64,000 nt of DNA from assembly GCF_001458175.1 (NCBI RefSeq), contig NZ_CYPW01000027.1, forward strand, positions 456,997 through 520,996, written 5' to 3'. Below the pieces are notes generated by a model. It was given only the letters and a program-made list of their open reading frames with translations. It ran no database searches and had not been told where the DNA came from. Shown here one piece after another: positions 17,297 through 26,098 of the stretch (position 1 is the stretch's first letter; every line of letters starts with the position of its first letter). Source of the stretch: Shimia marina. Its GTDB lineage: Bacteria > Pseudomonadota > Alphaproteobacteria > Rhodobacterales > Rhodobacteraceae. The translations under genes were made by a program, and so were the position numbers.

Positions 17297-17964
17297 TGAA
17301 AGCAGCGGTCATTGTTTTCCCGGGTTCCAACTGTGACCGCGATCTGGCGGTTGCTTTTGAGCAGGCCGGGGCGGATGTCACCATGGTGTGGCACAAGGAC
17401 ACCGCGTTGCCAGAAGGCATCGACATTGTGGGCGTGCCAGGTGGGTTCAGCTTTGGTGATTATCTGCGCTGTGGTGCGATTGCGGCGAACTCTCCGATTT
17501 GTCAGTCTTTGATTCAGCACGCTGAGCGCGGCGGTTATGCGCTTGGGGTTTGCAATGGATTTCAGATTTTGACCGAAACCGGGCTGTTGCCGGGGGCGCT
17601 GCGCCGCAATGCGGGTTTGAAATACATTTGCCGCACTGTGGGGCTTGAAGTGGCATCGGCCAACACCGCCTTCACTTATGGTTATAACAAAGGCGACGTG
17701 GTGAACGTTCCGATTGCGCACCATGATGGCAACTACTTTGTAACAGAGGATAAGCTGGCAGAGCTGCGCGATGAAGACCGCATTGCCTTCACCTACACAG
17801 ACAATCCAAATGGGTCCGTGGCGGATATTGCGGGCGTGGTCAGCAAGAACCGTCGCGTGCTTGGCATGATGCCTCACCCGGAGCGGGCGGCGGATATCGG
17901 CCACGGTGGCACCGATGGGGTGGCAATGTTCCGCGCGTTGATGGATCAGTTTGCCGCAGCGTGA
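17296..17964 (+). CDS. purQ: Phosphoribosylformylglycinamidine synthase subunit PurQ (glutaminase)
   Basis: 222 residues from ATG 17296. Class I glutamine amidotransferase that supplies ammonia to PurL. The nucleophile is Cys in LGVCNGFQIL, and the catalytic His/Glu pair is in MMPHPERA. The N-terminus VIVFPGSNCDRD is family-typical. Overlaps purS by one base. purL is not next to it; the following gene is dctB, 36 bases on. Confidence 0.96.
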   Translation: MKAAVIVFPGSNCDRDLAVAFEQAGADVTMVWHKDTALPEGIDIVGVPGGFSFGDYLRCGAIAANSPICQSLIQHAERGGYALGVCNGFQILTETGLLPGALRRNAGLKYICRTVGLEVASANTAFTYGYNKGDVVNVPIAHHDGNYFVTEDKLAELRDEDRIAFTYTDNPNGSVADIAGVVSKNRRVLGMMPHPERAADIGHGGTDGVAMFRALMDQFAAA

Positions 17965-18000
17965 CTTGAGGCTTTGGGCGGAGCGGCGTAGTGTCGTTTC

Positions 18001-19764
18001 ATGACGCAAAACGCCGCTCCCCCTGACGATATGGTGCCTTCGGCCACGGCCAGTTGGCGCGCCCGTGTGGTATTGGCGCTGATTGCGGTTGTCGCCGGGG
18101 TAACCATATGGGTCACAAACAGCTATCTGACAGCACGTTTTACTGAAAACACCCGCAATCGTGCGGAGCTTCGGTTGGCGCTTTATTCCGGAAACTTGAT
18201 CAGTGAGTTGCGGCGTAACGCAATTGTGCCACAGCTTCTGGCAAAAGACCCGGCGCTGATTGGTGCGCTGAACTCTCAGGACTTCACCACCTCCACCCAA
18301 CGCTTGATTTCATTTGTTGATGAAATTGGTGCGGCCTCTCTTCTTTTGCTGGATGAAAGCGGCCGAACGGTGGCTGCGACAGACCGTACACGGCTGGGCA
18401 CCAACTATCGTGATCAAGCGTTCTTTATTGATGCACTGCGCTCTAATCTGACGCTGTTTACCGTGTCTCAGAATGAGACAGGCGCCTACCGTTTTATGTA
18501 TTCGCGCCGTCTTGAAAGCGGCGGCAGCACGTTGGGTGTGATCGCAGTTGAGGTGGATCTGCACAAATTTGAACATGCCTGGGCTGGGATTTCTGATGCG
18601 ATTCTTGTGACCAATAGCGAAGGCGTGATCATCCTGTCTAGTGAACCACGATGGCGGGGATTGACCGAGGCAGAGGCCTTGGCGCGGCAACCTGCGCTTG
18701 GGGCGATTGAGCGCGCAATCAAAGTGACTTCGGATTGGGCCCAGGACCCAGCAGATGCCTATCTCAGCGGTGAAGCCGTGATGCGCATCGGTGCCCGTAT
18801 TCCCTTCCGGGGGTGGCAGATGACAAGCTTCACGACCTATGCCAGCGTCCGCGAGCGGGTGAACGCGGTATTGGCGTTGGAAATCATGGGGTTTGCGATC
18901 CTGCTGGCGCTCGGGTTTTATGTGCTGGGCCGCAAGAGCGCATCGCGCATGGTGTTTTTCCAGCGTGAAAGTGTGGAGCTGCGCGGTTTGAACCTGCGGC
19001 TGCAGCGGGAGATCGCCGAACGGGAGCGGATGCAGTTGAGCCTTGAAGTGGCGGAGCAGAGTCTGGCGCAAAGTTCCAAACTGGCGGCTTTGGGGGAGAT
19101 GTCGGCGGCGGTGAGCCATGAGCTCAATCAGCCTCTGGCCGCAATGAAGACCTACCTTGCAGGTGCGCGCCTGCTGGTGAGCCGCAATCGGCCAGATGAG
19201 GCGTTGACCTCCTTTCAGCGCATTGATGATCTGATTGAGCGAATGGGAGCGATCACCAAACAGTTGAAATCCTATGCGCGCAAAGGGGGCGATGAATTCC
19301 ATCCCGTCGATATGGGAGATGCGGTGGCCTCGGCCCTGTCGATGATGGAGCCGCAGTTGCGCCAGCGACAGGTGCGCATCAGTAAGATTGTGCCCACCGA
19401 ACAAGTGCGGGTGATGGGCGATCGGGTGCGCATTGAACAGGTGATGATCAACTTGCTGCGCAACGCATTGGATGCCACGGAGCCGGTCAGTGATCCTGAA
19501 ATTGAGATTCTTTTGGCAGCAGGTGAGACGGCGACGTTGACGGTGCGCGACAATGGTCCGGGCATCGACGATCTGGACAATCTGTTTGAGCCATTTTTCA
19601 CCACCAAACAGCCGGGTGAGGGCGTGGGGCTTGGCCTTGCGATTTCATCGGGCATCGTGAATGACCTTGGCGGGCGGCTGACCGCGCGCAACGGGCAGGG
19701 ACGGGGGGCTGTATTTGAGGTGCAGCTGCCTATCTTGAATGAAGACATAGAAGCAGCGGAGTGA
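18001..19764 (+). CDS. dctB: C4-dicarboxylate sensor histidine kinase DctB
   Basis: 587 residues. A transmembrane helix at about 21-41 is followed by a periplasmic double-PAS sensor region and a second helix near 287-308. A cytoplasmic coiled coil leads to the dimerisation domain, with the phospho-accepting His in AAVSHELNQPLAA (near 371). A HATPase domain with NLLRNALDAT, DNGPGID and GEGVGLGLAIS ends the protein. DctB senses succinate, fumarate or malate and phosphorylates DctD. The next gene is dctD, five bases on. No clear Shine-Dalgarno precedes the ATG. No dicarboxylate transporter gene lies in the window. Confidence 0.93.
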   Translation: MTQNAAPPDDMVPSATASWRARVVLALIAVVAGVTIWVTNSYLTARFTENTRNRAELRLALYSGNLISELRRNAIVPQLLAKDPALIGALNSQDFTTSTQRLISFVDEIGAASLLLLDESGRTVAATDRTRLGTNYRDQAFFIDALRSNLTLFTVSQNETGAYRFMYSRRLESGGSTLGVIAVEVDLHKFEHAWAGISDAILVTNSEGVIILSSEPRWRGLTEAEALARQPALGAIERAIKVTSDWAQDPADAYLSGEAVMRIGARIPFRGWQMTSFTTYASVRERVNAVLALEIMGFAILLALGFYVLGRKSASRMVFFQRESVELRGLNLRLQREIAERERMQLSLEVAEQSLAQSSKLAALGEMSAAVSHELNQPLAAMKTYLAGARLLVSRNRPDEALTSFQRIDDLIERMGAITKQLKSYARKGGDEFHPVDMGDAVASALSMMEPQLRQRQVRISKIVPTEQVRVMGDRVRIEQVMINLLRNALDATEPVSDPEIEILLAAGETATLTVRDNGPGIDDLDNLFEPFFTTKQPGEGVGLGLAISSGIVNDLGGRLTARNGQGRGAVFEVQLPILNEDIEAAE

Positions 19765-19768
19765 ATTC

Positions 19769-21103
19769 GTGGCCCAGAGCATGAAAATTGCAATCGTCGA
19801 TGACGAGCAGGATATGCGGCAATCCATCAGCCAATGGCTGGCCCTGTCAGGATATGACACGGAAACCTATGGCAGTGCGGAAGATGCGCTCAAATCACTT
19901 GGGCCGGATTTCCCGGGTATTGTCATTAGCGACATCAAGATGCCCGGCATGGATGGCATGCAGTTTTTGAAAAAACTGATGGGGGCTGACAGTGCCCTGC
20001 CAGTGATCATGATCACTGGCCACGGCGACGTGCCTATGGCAGTGGAGGCCATGCGTGTTGGGGCGTTTGATTTTCTGGAAAAGCCGTTCAATCCCGACCG
20101 CATGACGCAACTGGCCAAAAAAGCCACCAATGCGCGGCGGTTGACCTTGGATGCGCGTGCGCTGCGGCGTGAGCTGTCAGATGGCGATCAGATCATGAAC
20201 AAACTGATTGGTGCCAGCCCAACAATGGTGCGCCTGAAAGAAGATATTCTGGATCTTGGTCAGGCAGATGGTCATGTGTTGATCGATGGGGAAACCGGGA
20301 CCGGCAAAACACTCGTCGCACATGCGCTGCATGCGGTTGGCAGCCGTGGGGGCAAAAAGTTTGTTCTTGTGAGCTGCGCGGCTTTTGAAGAAGAGGCGCT
20401 GGCCAAGCGGTTGTTTGGGCCTATGAACCCGGAAGACAGCCAGCTGCCCGCCATCGAAGAGGCCCGTGGGGGCACTTTGGTGCTGGAAGATATCGAAAGC
20501 CTGAGCGACACGCTGCAAGCCAAGCTGCTCAATGTGATCAACGAGCAGGGCACGCCTGCGGAAACCCGTATCATTGCAATTTCGAACATGCAGGAACAGG
20601 ATCGCACTTGCGAGGACGCGCTGCGCTCTGACCTGTTTTACCGATTGGCCGCTTTGCGGATCACGGTGCCCCCTCTGCGCCAGCGTGGCGAAGACATCCT
20701 GACGCTGTTCACTCGGCTTTCTGAGCAATTCAGCGAAGAATATGGCTGTGAAGCCCCAAAGGTCAGCGCTCAGGAGGCCGCGCAATTGTTGCAGGCACCA
20801 TGGCCTGGCAATGTGCGCCAGCTCATCAATCTGGCGGAGCGCGCGGTGTTGCAGAGCCGCCGTGGCGGAGGCACGATAGCGTCACTTCTGATGAATGATC
20901 ACGAAGAAATGCAGCCTGTTGTGACCACGGAAGGCAAGCCGCTGAAGGAATATGTGGAGGCTTTTGAGCGCATGTTGATCGACAACACCATGCGACGCCA
21001 TCGCGGTTCGATTGCGGGTGTGATGGAGGAGCTCTGTCTGCCGCGTCGCACCTTGAACGAGAAGATGGCCAAGTATGGTTTGCAACGTGCGGATTACCTC
21101 TGA
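19769..21103 (+). CDS. dctD: C4-dicarboxylate response regulator DctD, GAFTGA-less
   Basis: 444 residues from GTG 19769. The receiver domain is at 1-120 with the phospho-acceptor in VISDIKMPGMDG (about Asp53). The AAA+ domain is at 140-370 with Walker A GETGTGKT (about 173-180). A Fis-type helix-turn-helix is near 405-440 (MEELCLPRRTLNEKM). The AAA+ domain is unusual. Where sigma-54 activators carry LFGHxxGAFTGA this one reads LFGPMNPEDSQLPA, so the sigma-54 contact loop is absent. The Walker B end reads LVLEDIE instead of the usual LFLDEI. The arginine region LRSDLFYRL is kept. It may therefore regulate without sigma-54. Confidence 0.9.
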   Translation: MAQSMKIAIVDDEQDMRQSISQWLALSGYDTETYGSAEDALKSLGPDFPGIVISDIKMPGMDGMQFLKKLMGADSALPVIMITGHGDVPMAVEAMRVGAFDFLEKPFNPDRMTQLAKKATNARRLTLDARALRRELSDGDQIMNKLIGASPTMVRLKEDILDLGQADGHVLIDGETGTGKTLVAHALHAVGSRGGKKFVLVSCAAFEEEALAKRLFGPMNPEDSQLPAIEEARGGTLVLEDIESLSDTLQAKLLNVINEQGTPAETRIIAISNMQEQDRTCEDALRSDLFYRLAALRITVPPLRQRGEDILTLFTRLSEQFSEEYGCEAPKVSAQEAAQLLQAPWPGNVRQLINLAERAVLQSRRGGGTIASLLMNDHEEMQPVVTTEGKPLKEYVEAFERMLIDNTMRRHRGSIAGVMEELCLPRRTLNEKMAKYGLQRADYL

Positions 21104-21133
21104 TACGCCATATTTCATTGTGATGGGTTAAGT

Positions 21134-21172
21134 GAACGCCATGGTCCTTCTAAGGGATTGTGGCGTTCAGAC
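21134..21172 (+). terminator. Probable terminator of dctBD
   Basis: GAACGCCA (21134-21141) pairs with TGGCGTTC (21161-21168), and the interior GGTCCTT...AAGGGATT can extend the stem. The tail ACTTTCTT is only moderately T-rich. Confidence 0.5.
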
Positions 21173-21219
21173 TTTCTTGGCATGGAATGTAAAATCATTG
21201 GTTTTGGACGATTTGAAAA

Positions 21220-21912
21220 ATGCGTGATTTTCCAACGTCTCCTGAGGCGTTTGATGCCTGTCTGTTTGATATGGATGGATTGCTCTTGGATACGGAGCGC
21301 ATGTTTATGCGCTCCTTTGTGGCGCTGACTTCAGATCTTGATATTGCGCCTTCCGAGGCAGAGGCTTTTTTCATTACTTTGGTCGGTACATCCGCTGCCG
21401 AGACAACCCGGCGACTGGGGGCGTTTCTACCGTCTGGTGTCGATATAGCGGGGTTCGATTTGGTCTGGCGTGAAAATCATGCGGCCAATGCGGCTCAGGG
21501 AATTGCGCTTAAGCCCTATGTTTTGGAGGTGCTGTCTGCGCTGCATGTGCGAAATATCCCAATGGCGGTTGTGACATCCACGGCGGGCTGTTTTGCACGT
21601 AAACATCTCAAACATGCAGGTTTGCTTCGGTTTTTTGATGCCGTGTGTGCGGGGGACGAGGTGCGGGCAAACAAGCCACACCCGGAGCCGTATCTGACTG
21701 GCGCTGCGCTACTTGGTGTGGATGCGGCACGTTGTGTAGCATTTGAAGACAGTGATTTGGGCACGCGTGCGGCTATTGCGGCGGGATGCGCGACCTTTCA
21801 GATTCCTGATCTGCGTCCAACTGAGGTGCCGGTTCCAGACATTGGCCAGAAAGTGGTGACGCATCTTGGGGAAGCCGCCCGTCATATAGGTGTTTTGGAA
21901 GAAGGGTTTTGA
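21220..21912 (+). CDS. HAD superfamily phosphatase (beta-phosphoglucomutase-like)
   Basis: 230 residues. The HAD motif I is CLFDMDGLLLDTE (nucleophile Asp and acid/base Asp), motif II is VVTSTAG, the Lys motif is in DEVRANKPHPEPY, and motif IV is VAFEDSDLGTRAA. A helical cap sits between motifs I and II, as in beta-phosphoglucomutase and 2-deoxyglucose-6-phosphatase relatives. It probably hydrolyses a small phosphorylated metabolite. It stands alone between dctD and the long rne leader. Confidence 0.9.
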   Translation: MRDFPTSPEAFDACLFDMDGLLLDTERMFMRSFVALTSDLDIAPSEAEAFFITLVGTSAAETTRRLGAFLPSGVDIAGFDLVWRENHAANAAQGIALKPYVLEVLSALHVRNIPMAVVTSTAGCFARKHLKHAGLLRFFDAVCAGDEVRANKPHPEPYLTGAALLGVDAARCVAFEDSDLGTRAAIAAGCATFQIPDLRPTEVPVPDIGQKVVTHLGEAARHIGVLEEGF

Positions 21913-22506
21913 GTTCTCAGCGTGATGAGAACGGATGAGTCGGAGCTCGTCGGCCTGTGGATAACTTGTTTCACCTGTGAAGGGTGTACTTGGCCATGGC
22001 GGCGTCTAAACGGCTCTTGGTTTCATTGATTTCAGTTTGTGAAATGCACGAAAAATAAAGGTTTTCGTTGTAAAGCAGGGGCATCTGAGCCGCATGCGTT
22101 GATTGCCCATTGTAATCCGGACGGGCTTGGTCTTATGTAGTCTAACGGCAGGATGTGTTCCGCCGCATGAGTTTCGCTGTTTGGTGTGTTCCGAATTGAT
22201 CCGCTCAGCCCAAGAGGCATCGGGTCGGCGCACCAAATAGACCGATTGGGTCCGCATAGCGGATCGATAGAGACGCCCGCACCGTACGCGGAGGGCTTAG
22301 AACAGGCACTGACGTGGCGCAATCCGCCCGCGGTGTCGGAGAAGAAACGCGATGAAGCGCGCGATTGACATGAGAGACCGAGCAGAGGCCGTAAGCGGCC
22401 CTGACGGCGGCGCGCATCTCCTCGCTCAGACAAGACACCCCACTCAAGTTCAACGACCCGATCCCCCGGGAGGGGCGCGGCGCTTGCGCGGGTGCAAACG
22501 GACAAC
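21913..22506 (+). other. Long non-coding spacer, probably the promoter and leader of rne
   Basis: 594 bases without a convincing gene on either strand; the frames here are short, overlap each other and lack ribosome sites. The first half is AT-richer and contains GTGGATAAC and a possible promoter at 22110-22138. The second half is GC-rich with several short hairpins (TCCGC-ATAG-CGGA near 22250, GGCC-GTAAG-CGGCC near 22387). A long structured leader is typical of rne genes, where RNase E cleaves its own mRNA. Confidence 0.5.
22110..22138 (+). promoter_or_regulatory. Possible rne promoter
   Basis: TTGTAA (22110-22115) and TTATGT (22133-22138) with a 17-base spacer. If used, the rne leader would be about 360 bases. 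Match quality is moderate; other promoters are possible in this spacer. Confidence 0.25.
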
Positions 22507-25500
22507 ATGGCTAAGAAAATGCTCATCGATGCCACCCACGCGGAGGAAACCCGCGTCGTGGTGGTTGACGGAAACAAGGTTGAGGAATTTGACTTTGAAT
22601 CCGAAAACAAACGCCAGCTTGCTGGCAACATCTATCTTGCAAAAGTAACACGGGTTGAGCCGTCGCTTCAGGCGGCCTTTGTCGACTATGGTGGAAACCG
22701 TCATGGATTCCTCGCTTTTTCAGAGATTCACCCGGATTATTATCAGATCCCAGTGGCGGATCGTGAAGCACTTCTTGAAGAAGAACGCGCTTATGCGGAG
22801 TCTTTGAAGGCACGTGATGAAGACGAGGAAAAGCCAAAGTCCTCGCGCTCTCGATCCCGGTCTCGCTCCCGTAAATCAAAAACGGATGATCAGGTTTCTG
22901 AAAACAAGACTGATGACACGTCGCCCGTAGAGTCGGTAGAGACCTCTGCACCGTTGGCTGAGATCTCCGGCATGGAAACCATTGATTTGGTGGAAGACGC
23001 AGGCGAAGACGCCGGTGAAGGCCTTTCGCCAATGGAATTGGTGGATGAGACGCCGGTTGAAGAACCCGTTGATGCGGTTGAAAGCGCGTCTGATGAGGCA
23101 CAGCCAGAGGCGGACGCTGTCGCCGATGCACCCATTGCGGAGGACACGAATGACGTGTCTGCTGAAGAAACGGTTGTTTCTGAGGACGCAAGCGCACCTG
23201 AGGGCGTAGCGGAAGAGGCAGATGTTTCTTCTGAGGAGGGCGCTGGAGAGAGTGCTACTGAAGAAGTCGCGGCTCAAGACGAAGACAAAAAAGACGATGG
23301 TGGGAGCAAAACAATTGCGGCTAACACCGAAGGTGGCGATGCCGTTGTCAGTAAAGACCCGGAGACGGGCGAAGAAGTGGAAACGGAAGCCACTGAAACT
23401 TCTCTAGAGGATGGTGCACAACCTGAGCCGGCTGAAGCGGACGCTACCGCAGATATTGCCGATGACACTGCAGAGACAGAAAACGTTACTGCGGAAGCAA
23501 ATGACACGGCTGAGGCCGCCACTGCAGACGCACCGGTTGTTGAAGAAGTCAGTGAAAGTGTAGAGGGCGCAGAGCAGGGTGCTGTGGAAGAAGCGTCCGG
23601 AGGCACTGCTGAAACCGAAGGCGTTTCAGCTGAGGGTCAAGAAGCGGCAGCAGTAGCGCCTGAAACTGACGTCGCTGAAACGGATACGCCAGCAGACACA
23701 GCAGTGGAAGCTTCTGAAGAGAGCGACGCTGACGCAGATGAAGATGGCGATGCGGAAGACGCAGAGGAAGACACTGGCAAAGGCGGTCGTCGCAACTCGC
23801 GCAGCCGTCGCTCGCGCAGCCGTTCAAAACGTTCTGACGCCTCTGAGAAGGATGAGAGCATCGAGTCCGTTGCGGATGAAGATGACAGCGAAGACATTCG
23901 CCCCCCTCGGAAGCCTCGGCCGCGCCGCTATAAAATCCAGGAAGTGATCAAAGTGCGCCAGATCATGCTGGTGCAGGTGGTGAAAGAAGAGCGCGGCAAC
24001 AAAGGTGCTGCACTGACAACCTATTTGTCCCTGGCAGGCCGCTATTGCGTTTTGATGCCAAACACAGCACGCGGCGGTGGCATTTCGCGTAAGATCACAA
24101 ATGCTGCAGATCGCAAGAAGCTCAAAGAAATCGCCAATGAAATTGACGTGCCAACCGGCGCAGGGCTTATTGTGCGCACGGCGGGTGCAAAACGCACCAA
24201 GAGCGAGATCAAGCGGGACTATGAATATCTGCAACGCCTGTGGGAGCAGATCCGCGAACTGACGCTGAAATCCATCGCCCCTGCTAAGATCTATGAAGAA
24301 GGCGACCTGATCAAGCGTTCGATCCGTGATCTCTATTCGCGTGAGATTGATGAGGTTCTGGTTGAAGGTGAGCGCGGCTATCGCATCGCCAAGGACTTCA
24401 TGAAAATGATCATGCCGTCCCACGCAAAGAACGTTAAGCAGTATCAGGACAGCCTGCCGCTGTTTGCGCGCTATCAGGTGGAAAGCTACCTGTCGGGCAT
24501 GTTCAACCCGACGGTGCAGCTGAAATCTGGCGGTTATATCGTGATTGGTGTCACGGAAGCTCTAGTGGCGATTGACGTGAACTCCGGCCGGGCCACCAAA
24601 GAGGGCTCGATTGAAGAGACCGCGCTGAAGACCAACCTTGAGGCCGCGGAAGAAGTGGCACGTCAGCTGCGCCTGCGCGATCTGGCTGGTCTGATTGTGA
24701 TCGACTTCATCGATATGGATGAGCGCAAGAACAACACAGCGGTTGAGAAACGTCTGAAAGATAAGCTCAAAACCGATCGTGCGCGTATTCAGGTGGGCCG
24801 TATCTCAGGCTTTGGCCTGTTGGAAATGTCCCGTCAGCGTTTGCGTCCGGGTATGATTGAGGCCACAACACAGCCCTGTCCGCATTGTCATGGCACCGGT
24901 CTGATCCGCTCTGACGACAATCTTGCACTGTCTATTCTGCGACAGATCGAGGAAGAAGGGACCCGTGGTCGGTCTCGTGAGGTTCTGGTGAAAGCGCCGG
25001 TGGCGATTGCCAACTATCTTATGAACCAGAAGCGGGAGCATATTGCACAGATTGAGGCGCGCTATGGCCTGTCTGTGCGTGTCGAAGGGGATCCGCACCT
25101 CGTGTCGCCTGACTTCACGATTGAGAAATTCAAAACAGCGACGCGTTCTGTGCCTGAGCCTGAAGCGCCCGTTGTCTCCGGCGACATCGCCATTATGGAT
25201 GCGATCGATGAGGCGGATGGGGAAGAGGAGGTTGTTGAAACAACCGATACTCCCGCTGCGGAAGAAGGGGAAGTCAAGCCCAAGAAGCGCCGTCGTCGCC
25301 GTCGTCGTCGCCGGGGTGGCTCTGAGGCAGGCGACGCTTCTGGAGATGGCGAGACCGGATCAGAAGACGCATCTGATGGCGGGGCGGAGTCACACGAGCC
25401 TGAGGCGGACAAGTCTGACGCTGGTGCCGAAGAGGATGAGGCAGAGAAGCCAAAGAAAAGTTCTTCTCGCAGCCGGAGCCGCAGTCGATCACGTAGCCGG

Positions 25501-25902
25501 TCTTCCAAATCGAAGAAGGATGAGGAGAGCGCTGGCGTTGAGGCGGGTTCTGATGAGGCGACGTCTGGTACGGATGCAAATACGACAGAAGAGGTAGCCT
25601 CCACAGCGGTCGAGCACGAGAAAGGCGAAGCGGAAGTGGCTTCCGCAGCACCAGAAGCAGAGGCTGCATCCGATACGGTTGCTGGTGCTGCAGCGGGTAC
25701 GTCTCAGCCTGAGGCTATAAAGGCGGATGAGGTTGTGGAGGACACCGCCACATCGAGCCTCGCGAAGGAAACCGTGGAAGAGGTTGCACTTGAATCGGAA
25801 GCAGAGCCTGAGATGGCGAAGGAGCCGGCTGAGGTTGTTGTCTCCGCTGAGCCTGCTGCGCCACCTAAGCCGAAACGGCGTGGCTGGTGGTCTCGCGGAT
25901 AA
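22507..25902 (+). CDS. rne: Ribonuclease E
   Basis: Endoribonuclease and degradosome scaffold, 1131 residues from ATG 22507 (MAKKMLIDATHAEETRVVV). The S1 domain begins at residue 35 but is split by an insertion of about 365 residues (about 100-465) rich in Ala, Glu, Asp, Thr and Val. It ends in Arg/Ser blocks and resumes at YKIQEVIKVRQIMLVQ. The catalytic domain has GVTEALVAIDVNSG (about 690) and VIDFIDMDERKN (about 735) with Mg-binding Asp residues, then the Zn-link CPHCHGTG (about 790). The tail holds a run of nine Arg (about 927), Ser-Arg repeats (about 990) and C-terminal KRRGWWSRG. A GWW motif of this kind binds PNPase in Caulobacter. Confidence 0.95.
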   Translation: MAKKMLIDATHAEETRVVVVDGNKVEEFDFESENKRQLAGNIYLAKVTRVEPSLQAAFVDYGGNRHGFLAFSEIHPDYYQIPVADREALLEEERAYAESLKARDEDEEKPKSSRSRSRSRSRKSKTDDQVSENKTDDTSPVESVETSAPLAEISGMETIDLVEDAGEDAGEGLSPMELVDETPVEEPVDAVESASDEAQPEADAVADAPIAEDTNDVSAEETVVSEDASAPEGVAEEADVSSEEGAGESATEEVAAQDEDKKDDGGSKTIAANTEGGDAVVSKDPETGEEVETEATETSLEDGAQPEPAEADATADIADDTAETENVTAEANDTAEAATADAPVVEEVSESVEGAEQGAVEEASGGTAETEGVSAEGQEAAAVAPETDVAETDTPADTAVEASEESDADADEDGDAEDAEEDTGKGGRRNSRSRRSRSRSKRSDASEKDESIESVADEDDSEDIRPPRKPRPRRYKIQEVIKVRQIMLVQVVKEERGNKGAALTTYLSLAGRYCVLMPNTARGGGISRKITNAADRKKLKEIANEIDVPTGAGLIVRTAGAKRTKSEIKRDYEYLQRLWEQIRELTLKSIAPAKIYEEGDLIKRSIRDLYSREIDEVLVEGERGYRIAKDFMKMIMPSHAKNVKQYQDSLPLFARYQVESYLSGMFNPTVQLKSGGYIVIGVTEALVAIDVNSGRATKEGSIEETALKTNLEAAEEVARQLRLRDLAGLIVIDFIDMDERKNNTAVEKRLKDKLKTDRARIQVGRISGFGLLEMSRQRLRPGMIEATTQPCPHCHGTGLIRSDDNLALSILRQIEEEGTRGRSREVLVKAPVAIANYLMNQKREHIAQIEARYGLSVRVEGDPHLVSPDFTIEKFKTATRSVPEPEAPVVSGDIAIMDAIDEADGEEEVVETTDTPAAEEGEVKPKKRRRRRRRRRGGSEAGDASGDGETGSEDASDGGAESHEPEADKSDAGAEEDEAEKPKKSSSRSRSRSRSRSRSSKSKKDEESAGVEAGSDEATSGTDANTTEEVASTAVEHEKGEAEVASAAPEAEAASDTVAGAAAGTSQPEAIKADEVVEDTATSSLAKETVEEVALESEAEPEMAKEPAEVVVSAEPAAPPKPKRRGWWSRG

Positions 25903-25909
25903 ATTTTAG

Positions 25910-25940
25910 AAGCGCCGGGCAAGTCCCGGCGCTTTCGTTT
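25910..25940 (+). terminator. Rho-independent terminator of rne
   Basis: Stem AAGCGCCGGG (25910-25919) with CCCGGCGCTT (25925-25934), 5-base loop, followed by TCGTTT. Confidence 0.9.
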
Positions 25941-25974
25941 GTGCTTAGGCACTAGCAATATGAAAAGTTACGAA

Positions 25975-26003
25975 AAAGTACCTTTTAGATCGAAAGGTGC
26001 TTT
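25975..26003 (+). promoter_or_regulatory. Inverted repeat upstream of the Liv-type binding protein gene
   Basis: AAAGTACCTTT (25975-25985) and AAAGGTGCTTT (25993-26003) are inverted copies matching at 10 of 11 positions, with a 7-base spacer. It lies about 95 bases before the binding protein ATG and after the rne terminator. It could be a repressor operator or the stem of a leader hairpin. Confidence 0.4.
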
Positions 26004-26098
26004 AAGCTTAAGAATATTTCTCAGACGTTATTGACGGCATGATCTCTCCGCGCACAAGGTACGCTTCATAAGATCAAAAAGGATCAGGGAGCAAAAAA

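Noticed and set aside
21176-21200. Sigma-54 type promoter (TTGGCATGGAATG) before the HAD phosphatase gene
   Set aside because: The -24 half is plausible but no GC element lies at the right distance, so it is not a credible -24/-12 promoter.
23800-25520. Repeats in rne resembling a repeat array
   Set aside because: They are Ser-Arg and Glu/Ala codon repeats in frame within the coding sequence. There is no regular spacer structure as in CRISPR.
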